Shown one piece after another: positions 16,487 to 25,000 of a DNA stretch of 41,565 nt; position 1 is the stretch's first letter, and every line of letters starts with the position of its first letter. The stretch is from NCBI GenBank assembly GCA_020847975.1, contig JADLBD010000296.1, positions 1 through 41,565 on the forward strand, given 5' to 3'. The position numbers and the translations under genes were made by a program. Source of the stretch: Bryobacterales bacterium (GTDB lineage: Bacteria > Acidobacteriota > Terriglobia > Bryobacterales > Bryobacteraceae). The notes below the pieces were generated by a model. The model was given only the letters and a program-made list of their open reading frames with translations, did no database searches and had not been told where the DNA came from.

Positions 16487-16898
16487 GGAGGAGATGATCG
16501 CCTTGGGGGAACGCCTCGCGGCTTTGCTTCCCCCTCGCGCGCTCGTCTTTCTGCAAGGGGATCTCGGAGCAGGCAAAACCACTCTCGTGAAGGGCATTGC
16601 CAAAGGTTTGGGAGCGGCCATGCCGGAGGAAGTATCCAGCCCCACCTTCACTCTGATTCATGAGTATGGCGATCCCGTCCGCATGTACCACATTGATCTC
16701 TATCGTCTCGATTCTCCGCGCCAGTTGGCGACGCTCGGCCTCGACGAAATTTTCGAACGCGAAGCTGTCGTCGTAGTGGAATGGCCGGAAAAATTTGCTC
16801 GCTGGCTTCCCCGCGAGCATCTTACTGTGAAGATTTCCGCCGCCGACACGCGCACGATTACCGTGGAGTCTACCCACGAATCTCTGACCACGGATTAA
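16455..16898 (+). CDS. tsaE: tRNA threonylcarbamoyladenosine biosynthesis ATPase TsaE
   Basis: A 147-residue P-loop ATPase required, with TsaB and TsaD, for t6A37 formation in ANN-decoding tRNAs. It shows the Walker A motif GDLGAGKTTLVKG (about residues 35-47), the SPTFTLIHEY segment, HIDLYRL, and VVEWPEK near the Walker B region, and has the typical length for the family. It starts inside nnr (32-bp overlap). It is the last gene of the plus-strand run; the next 35 bp form a strong GC-rich hairpin. Confidence 0.94.
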   Translation: MNSRTFQAATEEEMIALGERLAALLPPRALVFLQGDLGAGKTTLVKGIAKGLGAAMPEEVSSPTFTLIHEYGDPVRMYHIDLYRLDSPRQLATLGLDEIFEREAVVVVEWPEKFARWLPREHLTVKISAADTRTITVESTHESLTTD

Positions 16899-16933
16899 GG
16901 CGCGGGCGGCGTCGCAAGAGACGCCCCCGCGCC
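16899..16933 (+). terminator. Strong GC hairpin directly after tsaE (first arm of the composite repeat)
   Basis: GGCGCGGG-C-GGCGTC pairs with GACGCC-CCCGCGCC (8 bp, a one-base bulge, 6 bp) around a GCAAGA loop, beginning at the base after the tsaE stop. No T-tract follows, so it is not a textbook intrinsic terminator, though it may stop or stabilise the transcript. A similar hairpin, GCGCGGGCGGC/GCCGCCCGCGC, lies at 17378-17410. Confidence 0.5.
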
Positions 16934-16962
16934 CGGAGACGCCACGAAGGGAGATTGCAGGA

Positions 16963-17231
16963 AGCTCGCACAGGGCCCGCCGGCCCTCCAGTACAGGGAG
17001 CAACTCACAAATACCCGCCGGCGAGGCTCCGTTGTGCGAGCGAAGCCCAAAAAGCTCGCACAGGGCCCGCCGGCCCTCCAGTACAGGGAGTAACTCACAA
17101 ATACCCGCCAGCGAGGCTCCGTTGTGCGAGCGAAGTTCAAAAGCTCGCACAGGGCCCGCCGGCCCTCCAGTACAGGGAGTAACTCTCAAATACCCGCCGG
17201 CGAGGCTCCGTTGTGCGAGCGAAGGCCCAAA
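16963..17231. repeat. Three tandem ~90-bp repeats with terminal inverted arms
   Basis: Units begin at 16963, 17053 and 17142 (periods 90 and 89 bp) and differ at only a few positions. Each is bounded by GCTCGCACA and TGTGCGAGC (first unit 16964-16972 and 17033-17041) and contains smaller hairpins AGGGCC-CGCC-GGCCCT and CTCC/GGAG. Read on the minus strand, each 9-bp stem is followed by TTTTTGGG or TTTTGAAC, as in an intrinsic terminator with a large internal structure. A degenerate fourth copy is at about 17478-17536. Confidence 0.9.
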
Positions 17232-17674
17232 AAGACAGCAGCGGAGGAGTGGGGGAGCAATTGCGCTCAACCTCGCTTGTCTCCTCCGCTGCCGGGCCGC
17301 TAGTCGCTTCACCCAAAAGCGTCGCGGCCTGTTGCGCCCGCAGCCCACGTTTGCGGGCGCAAAGTCTAAGTCAATTCGCGCGGGCGGCGGGGATGGGGAG
17401 CCGCCCGCGCCGGGAGAGCCGCCAGGCAGGAGGATCAGCCCCGCAAGGCAGCGTGCGTGGCGGCGGGCTTCCGGAACGCTCGCCTCCACAACTCGAACTC
17501 AAATGCTCACCGGGTGTGCGAGCATCTTTCCCAAAAATAGGGCGGAGGAGAGCCGGGGAGCGTATGCTCAACCGCGCAACTCCCCTCCGCCGGACCGCAC
17601 CCGCTCCGCCAAAAGCAGTGCGGTCTTTGCGGGTGGGCCCTCAATTTCCCTCCCGCAAGGTCGAACCGAAGCTC

Positions 17675-18424
17675 CTAGCGCGCCGCCAACTGCCGGATCG
17701 CAGACGCCTTGTCCTTCACCGACATGGCGCTCCCGACCACCCCGCCGACGGCGCTCACCAGTTCAGCGTCGCTCAGCTTCTGCACTCCTCCCGGAGCCAC
17801 CGGCGCCGTGGGAGTCCAGTCAAAGGGATACTCGCGCACATAATCCGCCCAGTAGAACGCCTCCGGTTGGCCGCTTTGTGGATTGAATCGCAGTGCCATG
17901 TTGCTCGGAAACGTGGCCCGGAAGCCTCCCATCGGTCCCGTCGGATCCGCCAGCAGAATGCCCAGCGGATAATCCACGGCAGCGCCGGAATTGAAGTTCA
18001 GCCGCCCGGCGTCGTAACGATTCATGGTCTTCAGAACCAGCCTCGGAATCACCGGAAAATGCTTCGCGTACTGCTGATAAAACTGCGCCGTCTCGAGCGA
18101 GTAGATGGTGAACGTCGAATCACTGAAGTTGAGCGGCATCCGCACAATGCTGCCATCCGCCGCGCGGTCGATCATCAGGTACTGGAATGCGTCCGTGGTG
18201 CTCTGCCAGATGGTCGCGTTGTCCCGCCAATACTTCGCGCCCTCGCCGTCTTTGGGAGCGCCCACGCCCGTGGCCTCAATCCAATTCTGTTCCGACGCGA
18301 ACGCGCCGATGTTGTGCGGTAAAATCCCTGCCTGCTGCAGGTCCGCCAGCACTTGCTTCGTAACTCCGCCGTTCCGCGGGTCCGGGATGGGGAAGAATTT
18401 CATTGCCTCTACAATTCCTTTCAT
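17675..18424 (-). CDS. Hypothetical protein, family not recognised
   Basis: A 249-residue protein (ATG 18424; a TTG immediately upstream is possible). I do not recognise its family. It has no signal peptide, no membrane helix and no nucleotide-binding motif. It is rich in aromatic residues and Asn/Gln (for instance DNATIWQSTTDAFQYLMID and AFYWADYVREYPFDW), suggesting a compact globular fold. An Ala/Lys-rich helix forms the C terminus (KDKASAIRQLAAR). The in-frame sequence upstream of the ATG has no ATG or GTG before a stop at about 18510, so the N terminus may be incomplete. Its stop codon abuts the composite repeat. An AT-rich patch at 18545-18590 may hold its promoter. Confidence 0.65.
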   Translation of the reverse strand: MKGIVEAMKFFPIPDPRNGGVTKQVLADLQQAGILPHNIGAFASEQNWIEATGVGAPKDGEGAKYWRDNATIWQSTTDAFQYLMIDRAADGSIVRMPLNFSDSTFTIYSLETAQFYQQYAKHFPVIPRLVLKTMNRYDAGRLNFNSGAAVDYPLGILLADPTGPMGGFRATFPSNMALRFNPQSGQPEAFYWADYVREYPFDWTPTAPVAPGGVQKLSDAELVSAVGGVVGSAMSVKDKASAIRQLAAR

Positions 18425-18427
18425 CAA

Positions 18428-18673
18428 CCGCTCGCTTTCGCCGGCGGCTTGCGCTTGTTGTTCCGCCTCGCCTTTTCTTGGGCGGTCAACATTCTTTACC
18501 CGATCTCAGACTACTTCACGAAACAAGCAGGAATTGTGACGCGGATTGCTAAATGTAAGAATAAAAAAGAAATAATTTTGTGAAATACCGTGTGAACGCC
18601 GCCGGCTCATGCCGCCGGAAAGCCGGACCGTATCGTTTTGTCCAATAGATGCTAATACTTGGCAGCGAAACAT
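18428..18673. other. Intergenic leader region with AT-rich patch and GCCGCCGG repeat
   Basis: This 246-bp gap lies between two minus-strand genes. It holds an unusually AT-rich patch (about 18545-18590, rich in A-runs) that could carry a promoter for the downstream hypothetical gene. It also holds a direct repeat of GCCGCCGG with an inverted CCGGC/GCCGG pair near 18600-18630. No convincing gene was found. Confidence 0.35.
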
Positions 18674-19510
18674 TCACCCGATGATGCCGCGCAGCCGCTC
18701 CGCCGTCCATTTGACCGCAATGTTGATCATGGCTTCACCCTTCGCCGTGGTGGCGAGTTTCGCCTCCTTGGCGAACTCCTCTTCCTGGATCGCCGACTTC
18801 GGATCCTTAATGTGCAGGTGCGGCTTGATCTTCTCGTAGTCCACATCCTCCCAATGGATCCGCTCCGGGAAGGCGGCCATGGCGAAGGAGGTCTCGAATT
18901 CCGCCGCGTGTCCCGGCGCCTTGCCGCTCACCATGTAGCGCTTGACGATTTCCGGCGTGTACGCCTCCCAATAGGAGTGCGCTTCGATATGAATCCCCAG
19001 CTTCTTGGCGAACTCCGGAACCTTCTGCCGCAAGGGCTGAACGTTTCCTCCATGCCCGTTGAGGACAAGGATCTTCTGCACGCCGTGCGTTTGCAGGCTT
19101 TCGCAAATGTCGTACACCACGGCGAGGAACGTCTCCTTCTTCAGCGAAAGCGTCCCCTTGCGGTCCATCCAATGCGGCGAGATCCCAATGGATACGGGCG
19201 TGGTCACCATCACCTGCGGATAGAGCAGGAGCGCTGCCTGCTGCGCCACCAGCGTGACGCTCGCCGTGTCGTTGATCATCGCCAGGTGCTCGTTGTGCTG
19301 CTCGGTGCTTCCCGTGGGCACGATCATCGCTTTCAGCCTGCCGCCCTCGAGCGCTTCGCGAAACTCCTTGCGCGTGCTCTCCCACAGCAGCACCTTGCGC
19401 GGATTGACGTATGTATTGCCCGCGGGTTCCACACTGGCGGAGGCAAGTGCGGCGAGGGAGCCTCCCGTTATCAACTGGCAGAATGCGCGGCGTCCGGATG
19501 GTGTTTTCAT
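18674..19510 (-). CDS. Creatininase-family amidohydrolase with Tat-type signal
   Basis: A 278-residue protein of the creatininase family (metal-dependent amidohydrolases acting on creatinine and related amides). The N terminus SGRRAFCQLITGG followed by an alanine-rich hydrophobic stretch looks like a twin-arginine export signal. Candidate metal ligands are the Glu and His in STEQHNEHL, the following Asp (IND), the His of LNGHGGN, and the Glu of HAAEFETS. The first motif reads QHNEHLAM rather than the usual QHGPHLPL, so the active-site entrance differs. ATG 19510 is chosen because the Tat motif starts there; the open frame extends upstream without similarity. A TATAAT lies 9 bp before this ATG. 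The physiological substrate is unknown. Confidence 0.82.
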   Translation of the reverse strand: MKTPSGRRAFCQLITGGSLAALASASVEPAGNTYVNPRKVLLWESTRKEFREALEGGRLKAMIVPTGSTEQHNEHLAMINDTASVTLVAQQAALLLYPQVMVTTPVSIGISPHWMDRKGTLSLKKETFLAVVYDICESLQTHGVQKILVLNGHGGNVQPLRQKVPEFAKKLGIHIEAHSYWEAYTPEIVKRYMVSGKAPGHAAEFETSFAMAAFPERIHWEDVDYEKIKPHLHIKDPKSAIQEEEFAKEAKLATTAKGEAMINIAVKWTAERLRGIIG

Positions 19511-19519
19511 AGCAACTCG

Positions 19520-19525
19520 ATTATA
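19520..19525 (-). promoter_or_regulatory. TATAAT element 9 bp upstream of the creatininase-family start
   Basis: The minus strand has a perfect TATAAT whose 3' end is 9 nt from the ATG at 19510. If used, transcription would begin 2-3 nt before the start codon, giving an almost leaderless mRNA. No good -35 is visible, so this remains tentative. Confidence 0.35.
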
Positions 19526-19742
19526 ACCACCTGTGCGGGTAGACTTGCCGGGAAAGCGCGAGGAACACACTACCCGCCGGATCCGCAAACCCCAAGAGCA
19601 ACAAGTAAACTTCCGGCTGCCGTCATGAAGCGCGCCGATTCTCAAGCGAGCGAAAGGCCGTCATGTTGCTTTGGCCGGCATCACTCGTGCCGCGCTCTTT
19701 TCGCGAACCGGCGCCGCGGCCGGAATCAGCAATCGCCGCGCT

Positions 19743-20225
19743 CTACTTCTCTTCCACCTTCACGCTTACCAGTTTGTCGCCCTGCTTCACCGCATTCACC
19801 ACGTCCTGACCCTGTGTGACCTGGCCGAAAACCGTGTGCTTGCCGTCCAGCCAGTCCGTGACGATATGGGTGATGAAGAACTGGCTTCCGTTGGTGTTCG
19901 GGCCTGCGTTCGCCATCGAGAGCGAGCCCACCTGGTGGCGCCGGGGATTGTCCTTCAACTCGTCTTCGAAGCGGTATCCGGGACCGCCCCGGCCGGTCCC
20001 CGTGGGATCGCCGCCCTGGATCATGAAGTCTGCGATAACCCGGTGAAAAGTGGTGTTATCGTAAAACTGTTCGCGCGCCAGGAAGACAAAGTTGTTGACC
20101 GTCTTGGGAGCATCCTTGGCGAAAAGGTCGCAAACAATGTTGCCGCGGGATGTTTCAAACGTCACCGTATAGGTCTTGTTCGAGTCGATCGACAGGGCCG
20201 GCGCCGCCGGATATTGTTTTGCCAT
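19743..20225 (-). CDS. Cyclophilin-type peptidyl-prolyl cis-trans isomerase
   Basis: A 160-residue cyclophilin that catalyses isomerisation of Xaa-Pro bonds during protein folding. Signature parts are present: FHRVIADFMIQGGDPTGTG (active-site Arg, Phe, Gln), SMANAGPNTNGSQFFI, and DWLDGKHTVFG with the tryptophan of the proline-binding pocket. No signal peptide is seen, so it is cytoplasmic. It is divergent from the DUF6282-like gene with only 29 bp between start codons, and a symmetric TAAACT-ACC-AGTTTA sequence occupies that gap. Confidence 0.92.
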   Translation of the reverse strand: MAKQYPAAPALSIDSNKTYTVTFETSRGNIVCDLFAKDAPKTVNNFVFLAREQFYDNTTFHRVIADFMIQGGDPTGTGRGGPGYRFEDELKDNPRRHQVGSLSMANAGPNTNGSQFFITHIVTDWLDGKHTVFGQVTQGQDVVNAVKQGDKLVSVKVEEK

Positions 20226-20239
20226 AAACTACCAGTTTA
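20225..20239. promoter_or_regulatory. Palindrome TAAACT-ACC-AGTTTA between divergent start codons
   Basis: A perfect 6-bp inverted repeat with a 3-bp centre lies in the 29-bp gap between the cyclophilin ATG (20225, minus) and the DUF6282-like ATG (20255, plus). Each arm reads as a TANNNT-type -10 element in one direction, so it may be a symmetric bidirectional promoter; it could instead be an operator. Confidence 0.4.
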
Positions 20240-20254
20240 GCAGGGACCTTGCCT

Positions 20255-21133
20255 ATGACTTGCCTGTTTCTCCTATTGCTGCTGGCCCCCGGCGCCGGCG
20301 GCCAGAGCCTCAGCGGCGTAGTGGATATCCACGCCCACTCCGATCCGGACAGCACGCCGCGCTCCATTGACGCGCTGAATCTTGTCCGCCTCGCCAGGCA
20401 GAAGGGCTTCCGCGCCCTGGTGTTGAAAAACCATTACGAACCGACCGAGGCGTGGGCGGCGCTGGCGCGGCAGGAGGTTCCCGGCATCGAAGTGTTCGGC
20501 GGCATCGCGCTGAATCTCACCGTCGGCGGCATCAACCCGGCCGCCGTCGAGCGCATGACGCGCGTCCGCGGCGGCTACGGCAAGGTGGTCTGGATGCCGA
20601 CATACGACTCGCGGAATCACGTGCGCGTCAGCGGCGAAAAACGGCCCTTCGTTCCCGTCTCCAGAGACGGCAAACTGCTGCCGGGCGTCATCGACGTGAT
20701 CCGCATCATCGCGCAACATCACCTCGTTCTCGCCACCGGCCACTCGAGCCCCGCCGAAGTGCTCATGCTGGTGAACGAGGCCCGTAACAGCGGCGTTGCC
20801 TCCATCGTGGTCACGCACGCCATGCTCAAGTACGTCGGCATGACCGTACCCCAGATGAAAGAGGCCGCGGCCATGGGAGCCATGATCGAGTTCGTAGGAA
20901 ACGCCGTCGTCGGAACGCAGAAGGAATTCACGTTCCAGCAGTACGCGGACGCCATGCGGCAGGTGGGTTGGCGCTCCGTGATTCTCTCGAGCGATTTCGG
21001 CCAGAAAGGCAATCCGCTGCACCCGGACGGGCTCGAGCAGGTGTTCCGGGGACTGCGCGGGCAGGGCGTCACCGCCGAACAGATTGATCAGATCGTGAAG
21101 ACGAATCCGGCAAAGCTGCTGGACCTTCGATAG
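20255..21133 (+). CDS. Secreted DUF6282-like amidohydrolase-fold protein
   Basis: A protein of about 292 residues with a short signal peptide (FLLLLLAPGAGG near the N terminus). The metal-dependent hydrolase signature DIHAHSDPD follows directly, with further histidines in LKNHYEP, TGHSS and VTHAML and a late SSDFGQ aspartate, consistent with an amidohydrolase TIM-barrel of the DUF6282 type. The reaction is unknown. ATG 20255 is preferred to the TTG at 20249 because AGGGA lies 8 bp upstream. The next gene starts 14 bp downstream, so the two probably form a catabolic pair. Confidence 0.75.
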   Translation: MTCLFLLLLLAPGAGGQSLSGVVDIHAHSDPDSTPRSIDALNLVRLARQKGFRALVLKNHYEPTEAWAALARQEVPGIEVFGGIALNLTVGGINPAAVERMTRVRGGYGKVVWMPTYDSRNHVRVSGEKRPFVPVSRDGKLLPGVIDVIRIIAQHHLVLATGHSSPAEVLMLVNEARNSGVASIVVTHAMLKYVGMTVPQMKEAAAMGAMIEFVGNAVVGTQKEFTFQQYADAMRQVGWRSVILSSDFGQKGNPLHPDGLEQVFRGLRGQGVTAEQIDQIVKTNPAKLLDLR

Positions 21134-21147
21134 ACAGGACGAAAAAC

Positions 21148-22032
21148 ATGATCCAAGGTTATTTATTACATTCGGTGAGTTACGCGGGCCTTTGGGGCCA
21201 GGCGTTCCTGAGCGTGGAGGATTTCGTGAAGAAAGCCGCCAAACTCGGCTTCGGCGGCGTGATGCTCATGGCCAAACGGCCCCACCTCTCCATTCTCGAT
21301 TACGGACCCAAGGAACGCGCGATTCTGCGGCGCCTGATCGAGAAGAACAAGCTCAACCACGTGGTGATTGCCGGATACAACAACCTCACCGCGGACCTCG
21401 AACATGGCGAGGTGCCGCACCGCGAAATCCAGACGCACTACATTCTCGAACTTTCACGGCTGGCGTACGATCTCGGCTCGACGAAGGTGCGCATCTTCAC
21501 GGGTTACGATAACCCCGCCTCGGACTACTCCCGGCAGTGGCGCCTCATCGTCGAAACGCTCCGCGAATGCGCCCGGCGGATTGGGGATCTCGGCGTCACC
21601 CTCGGCGTCCAGAATCACCACGATATGGCGGTCGGCTTCGAGACGATGCATGACCTCATCCGCGCGGTGAACGAGCCGAACTGCCAGGCGATGTTCGATG
21701 CCTGGGCGCCGGCGCTGCAAGGCGAGGATGTCGAGAAAGCCGCGCGGCATATGGGAGCCCTCACGGTGCATACGACCATTGCCGATTATCAGACCCGCCC
21801 GCGCTTCCGCTACGACGCCCAACTGGTGAACTACGAGCCGCGGACGCCTTTCGTCCAGGCCGTGCCGATGGGTGAAGGCTTTATCGACTACCGCGGCTTC
21901 CTGCGCGGCCTGGTGGCCACCGGGTTCAAGGGCACTGTCGCCTACGAGATGTGCTCGCAGCTTGCCGATGGCGGCGACATCGCCACGCTCGACCGCTACG
22001 CGCGGCGCTTCCTCGAGTATATGAAGGGCTAA
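21148..22032 (+). CDS. Sugar phosphate isomerase/epimerase (xylose isomerase-like TIM barrel)
   Basis: A 294-residue AP-endonuclease-2/xylose-isomerase-like TIM-barrel protein, a family that includes inosose dehydratases and sugar epimerases. Typical features are the alternating barrel strands, VRIFTGYDNP, TLGVQNHHDMAV (Gln-Asn-His-His at a barrel-strand end), the MFDAW segment and the late TVAYEMCS glutamate. The substrate cannot be inferred. It has no signal peptide, while its upstream partner appears exported. It lies 14 bp after the DUF6282-like gene with an AGGA before the ATG. A hairpin at 22037-22060 follows. Confidence 0.82.
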   Translation: MIQGYLLHSVSYAGLWGQAFLSVEDFVKKAAKLGFGGVMLMAKRPHLSILDYGPKERAILRRLIEKNKLNHVVIAGYNNLTADLEHGEVPHREIQTHYILELSRLAYDLGSTKVRIFTGYDNPASDYSRQWRLIVETLRECARRIGDLGVTLGVQNHHDMAVGFETMHDLIRAVNEPNCQAMFDAWAPALQGEDVEKAARHMGALTVHTTIADYQTRPRFRYDAQLVNYEPRTPFVQAVPMGEGFIDYRGFLRGLVATGFKGTVAYEMCSQLADGGDIATLDRYARRFLEYMKG

Positions 22033-22036
22033 GCGG

Positions 22037-22060
22037 CCCCGACGCCATTCCTTGGCGGGG
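22037..22060. terminator. Hairpin between convergent genes
   Basis: CCCC-gac-GCCA pairs with TGGCGGGG around a short loop, in the 39-bp gap between the isomerase gene (plus) and the TIR-WD40 gene (minus). No T-run follows on either strand, so terminator function is only suggested. Confidence 0.35.
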
Positions 22061-22071
22061 AGTTCAAACAT

Positions 22072-25000
22072 TCACTGCGCGAGAAAACGGTCGATTTCCT
22101 CCGGCTTCAGGGTTCCGGGCGTCATTCGCCTGGCCATGCGAATAAATTCCTCCGTCGACGGAATCTCAAACAGCGCCACGGACTCGTCGCCACTGGTGGT
22201 AACAACTCGTGTAAGATCGGAACTGATCGCTGCCGAACGCAGCCGGAAGCTCATGCTCTTCAGATCAAGGTTGCATGGCTTCTCCCGGCGCGTGCCCTCG
22301 AAGGTGTGAAAAGTGAGTAGAGGGGAATTCCAGTGAATGCTCGAAACATCCACGCGTCCGTTCAGGAAAACAGTGACGACCCTTTCGGGATTCCCGCCGA
22401 TTGCCGCGTGGAGCATTGCGTATGGCCCAAAACAAGGCACGCCGAATGACCGTTCGACTGGTCCGCGGAGAAGCCACAGCCGGGCAGTGCCATCCGCCGC
22501 CGGAGTCAGCATACGCTTCCCTTCAGTGGTGAACAGGATCTCCTCAACCGATCCAAAGTGCCCCCTGAAGCAGCGAACATGTTCGCCGCTGCTTCCCTTC
22601 CACAAGCAGACAGGATCACGTGGGCCACGACCGCCTGTGGCGACGAAGTCACCGTCCGGGCTGATGCCAGCGATACCAAGTTCGCCTTCGTGAGGGCGCA
22701 CTGCTGAAATTCGTCTCCCTGTCTTGGCTTCCCACACGCGTGCGCTTCCGTCACTGGAGGCTGTTAGGATCCTTGCGCCGTCTGCGCTGAACGTGAGCTG
22801 CTTAATTTCGGCCTCATGCGCGGAAACTATCCAAGCCAGCGTTCCGTTCCCACTCGAGTACCGCAGTTTGTGGTTGCCCGTGGCCGTCGCGACGCCGTCC
22901 GTTGAAGGACTGAAGACGCTCAGCAACAAGGGCTCTTCCTTGCCAAGCGTTGCCAACTTGGCTCCGTTATGCGTGGCCCAAATGCGTGCGCTACCGTCGT
23001 TAGAGAGAGTCAGAAAGCGGTCGCCGCTCACGTCAAAAGCGATATGCGAGACCGTGCCGCCAGCTTGAACAGCCAATAGCCGCTCCCAGCTTGCTCCATC
23101 CCTGATAACGACCTCACGGCCGGCTGCGACGGCTAACCGCTCGCCCTTAGGCCCAATCGCAACTAAATTAACCGCTCCTCTCTCACGCCAATGATGGGTG
23201 AGGATTGCCAATGGTCCCAATTCCCAAATCGACGTCTCCAATGCGCCGATAGCCGCCATGCGTTTACCGTTTCCACCCATCGTCAAGGCGTGGAACTCGC
23301 CCTTCACAGTCGCCACTTCACTCTCCGTCCCGATGCTCCATAGGTGCATCGATTTGTCGTCGAGTGTAATCAAGATGTTTTGATCGGCTCCGAAACCGAT
23401 TCCTTGCGGGCGTAGAGATCTGGCTCCGGATTCTCGCCACTGAACTTGGGCCCTTTCGCGGATCGGCGTGCGCTCCCCTCGGGAAGACCATGCTCCCCAG
23501 TCCCACACACGCGCAGTTCCGTCGGCCGAGAGTGTTGCCATCAACAGGCCATCAGGACTGAAAGCGAGTTTGCTCACTTCTGCTTGATGAACTCGGATCG
23601 AGCCGGCGGGTGAGCCGTCCGCCGATCTCCAACTACGAAGCTCGCCGTCTGCTTGAGCTGTGAGAGCCAGTCGGCCATCCGGGCTGAACCTGGCGACGAT
23701 GCTTTCACCCGCCGGAATGCTCGCGCTCCGCGGCAGGTTCTCGAACGTAGCGATCGACGATCCGGTTTGTGCATCCCACAGACGTGCTGTACCGTCGAAG
23801 GAAGAAGCTGTCATTAACCGCGTCCCGTCGCGGCTATATTGCACGCAGCAAACGCCAAAGTCCTGCTGGTGTCCCTGGAGCACAAATACTGTGGCTCCTG
23901 TTTCGCGATTCCAGATTCTCGCCGTGCCATCCGCCGAAGCGGTTGCAATCCGGTGTCCATCCGGACTGAAGATAGCTTGAAGAACCGGCTCTTTGTGGCC
24001 TTGGAATACCCGTATCGGGTTGCCGGTTCGAGCATTCCACAGCCGGGCAGTCCCATCGGCGGATGAAGTGAGAATCAAAGCCCCGTCCTGGTCATACACC
24101 GCGGACCAGACCATTTCGCTATGACCATCGAGAGTAAGCAGCAGCTTTCCCCCGCGTGCATCCCAGACATAGGCTCGTTTGTCTTCAGCAGCCGTGACAA
24201 TTCGCGTTCCATCCGGACTGAACGTCGCTTGGTTTGCAGCTACATGTGCATCTGTTGGGCGCGGCAGGCTGGCGAGTTGACCGGCGCTTGAAGATTGCAT
24301 GAGTTGACAAAGCGCGGCCTCTGCCTGCGGCAGGAACGGCTGGCGCTTCAATGCTTCTAATGCCAGCAGGATGCCTGTATCTACCCTCCCTTTGTTGATC
24401 TGCTGGACTGCTGCCTCCGAAAGACGAACTGACCGGACGGTTTCTGCCTCCTCTTGCTTCCGATTTGTCACGTGCACAGCGTAAGCGAGTGCTGATGCAA
24501 GCATGGTCAACAATACGATGGCCGCGGTCCTCATTTTGCGCACGCGGCGGACTTGCCTGGCATCTTCTCCGGCCAGTTCCTCCTTGGAGCGGTTGTACAA
24601 GGGAGATGCGAGACCGGCAACGCAATCCCGGAACTGAATGTCGCGAATGGATATGCTCTTGCGGTTGCGTGCCCAACGCAGGTCGACCCACAATGGTTCG
24701 GATTCGTAAACGCCCTGAAGCGCAGTGTGTAGTGCCGTCGTCCGAGCCCAATCAAAGTCACCTTTTTCTTGATCCCAGGCGATGTCGCCGCCAGTAAGAG
24801 CGATGAGGATATTTTGGGGTTTCTTCAGTCGTAGCCAGAAATCAATCTCCCTGGCAACCCACGTTGAGTTAGCGGATTCGGGACACGCCAGCAGGATCAG
24901 AAAGGTCGATTGGTTCAACGCATGCTCGATGGATCCTGACAGCGACGGAGTGGCCGGGAGATTGCTTGTATCCCGGAAGATCCTCAGGCCAGATCTCCGA

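Larger units (their letters stand above)
16899..17660. repeat. Composite structured repeat: two diverged units in the 776-bp gap between convergent genes
   Basis: This gene-free stretch contains two paralogous units, about 16899-17362 and 17378-17658. Each has, in order, a GC hairpin (16899-16933; 17378-17410), a module closed by GCTCGC/GCGAGC arms, the string CCCAAAAA, and a three-stem module. Stem 1 is 17238-17249/17281-17292 versus 17541-17548/17584-17591. Stem 2 is GGCCGC/GCGGCC (17295-17300/17324-17329) versus GACCGCAC/GTGCGGTC (17593-17600/17618-17625). Stem 3 is 17332-17342/17352-17362 versus 17627-17633/17652-17658. Stem 2 shows a paired G-C to A-T change between copies, and loops share CCAAAAGC. 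Open frames across it in several frames are taken as spurious. It could be a structured RNA, a terminator cluster or a mobile intergenic element; it abuts the stop codon of the minus-strand gene at 17675. Confidence 0.75.

Noticed and set aside
16963..17231. CRISPR array
   Set aside because: The units are contiguous ~90-bp copies with no unique spacers and no cas genes are nearby.
16413..18322. Several long open frames on both strands across the composite repeat
   Set aside because: They exist because the ~90-bp units lack stops in several frames; the predicted peptides are low-complexity repeats and run into neighbouring genes antisense.
24185..24751. Separate frame of 188 residues inside the TIR-WD40 gene as evidence of a frameshift
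   Set aside because: The main frame stays open and continues coherent TIR, TM and WD40 sequence through this region; the other frame has no recognisable domain.
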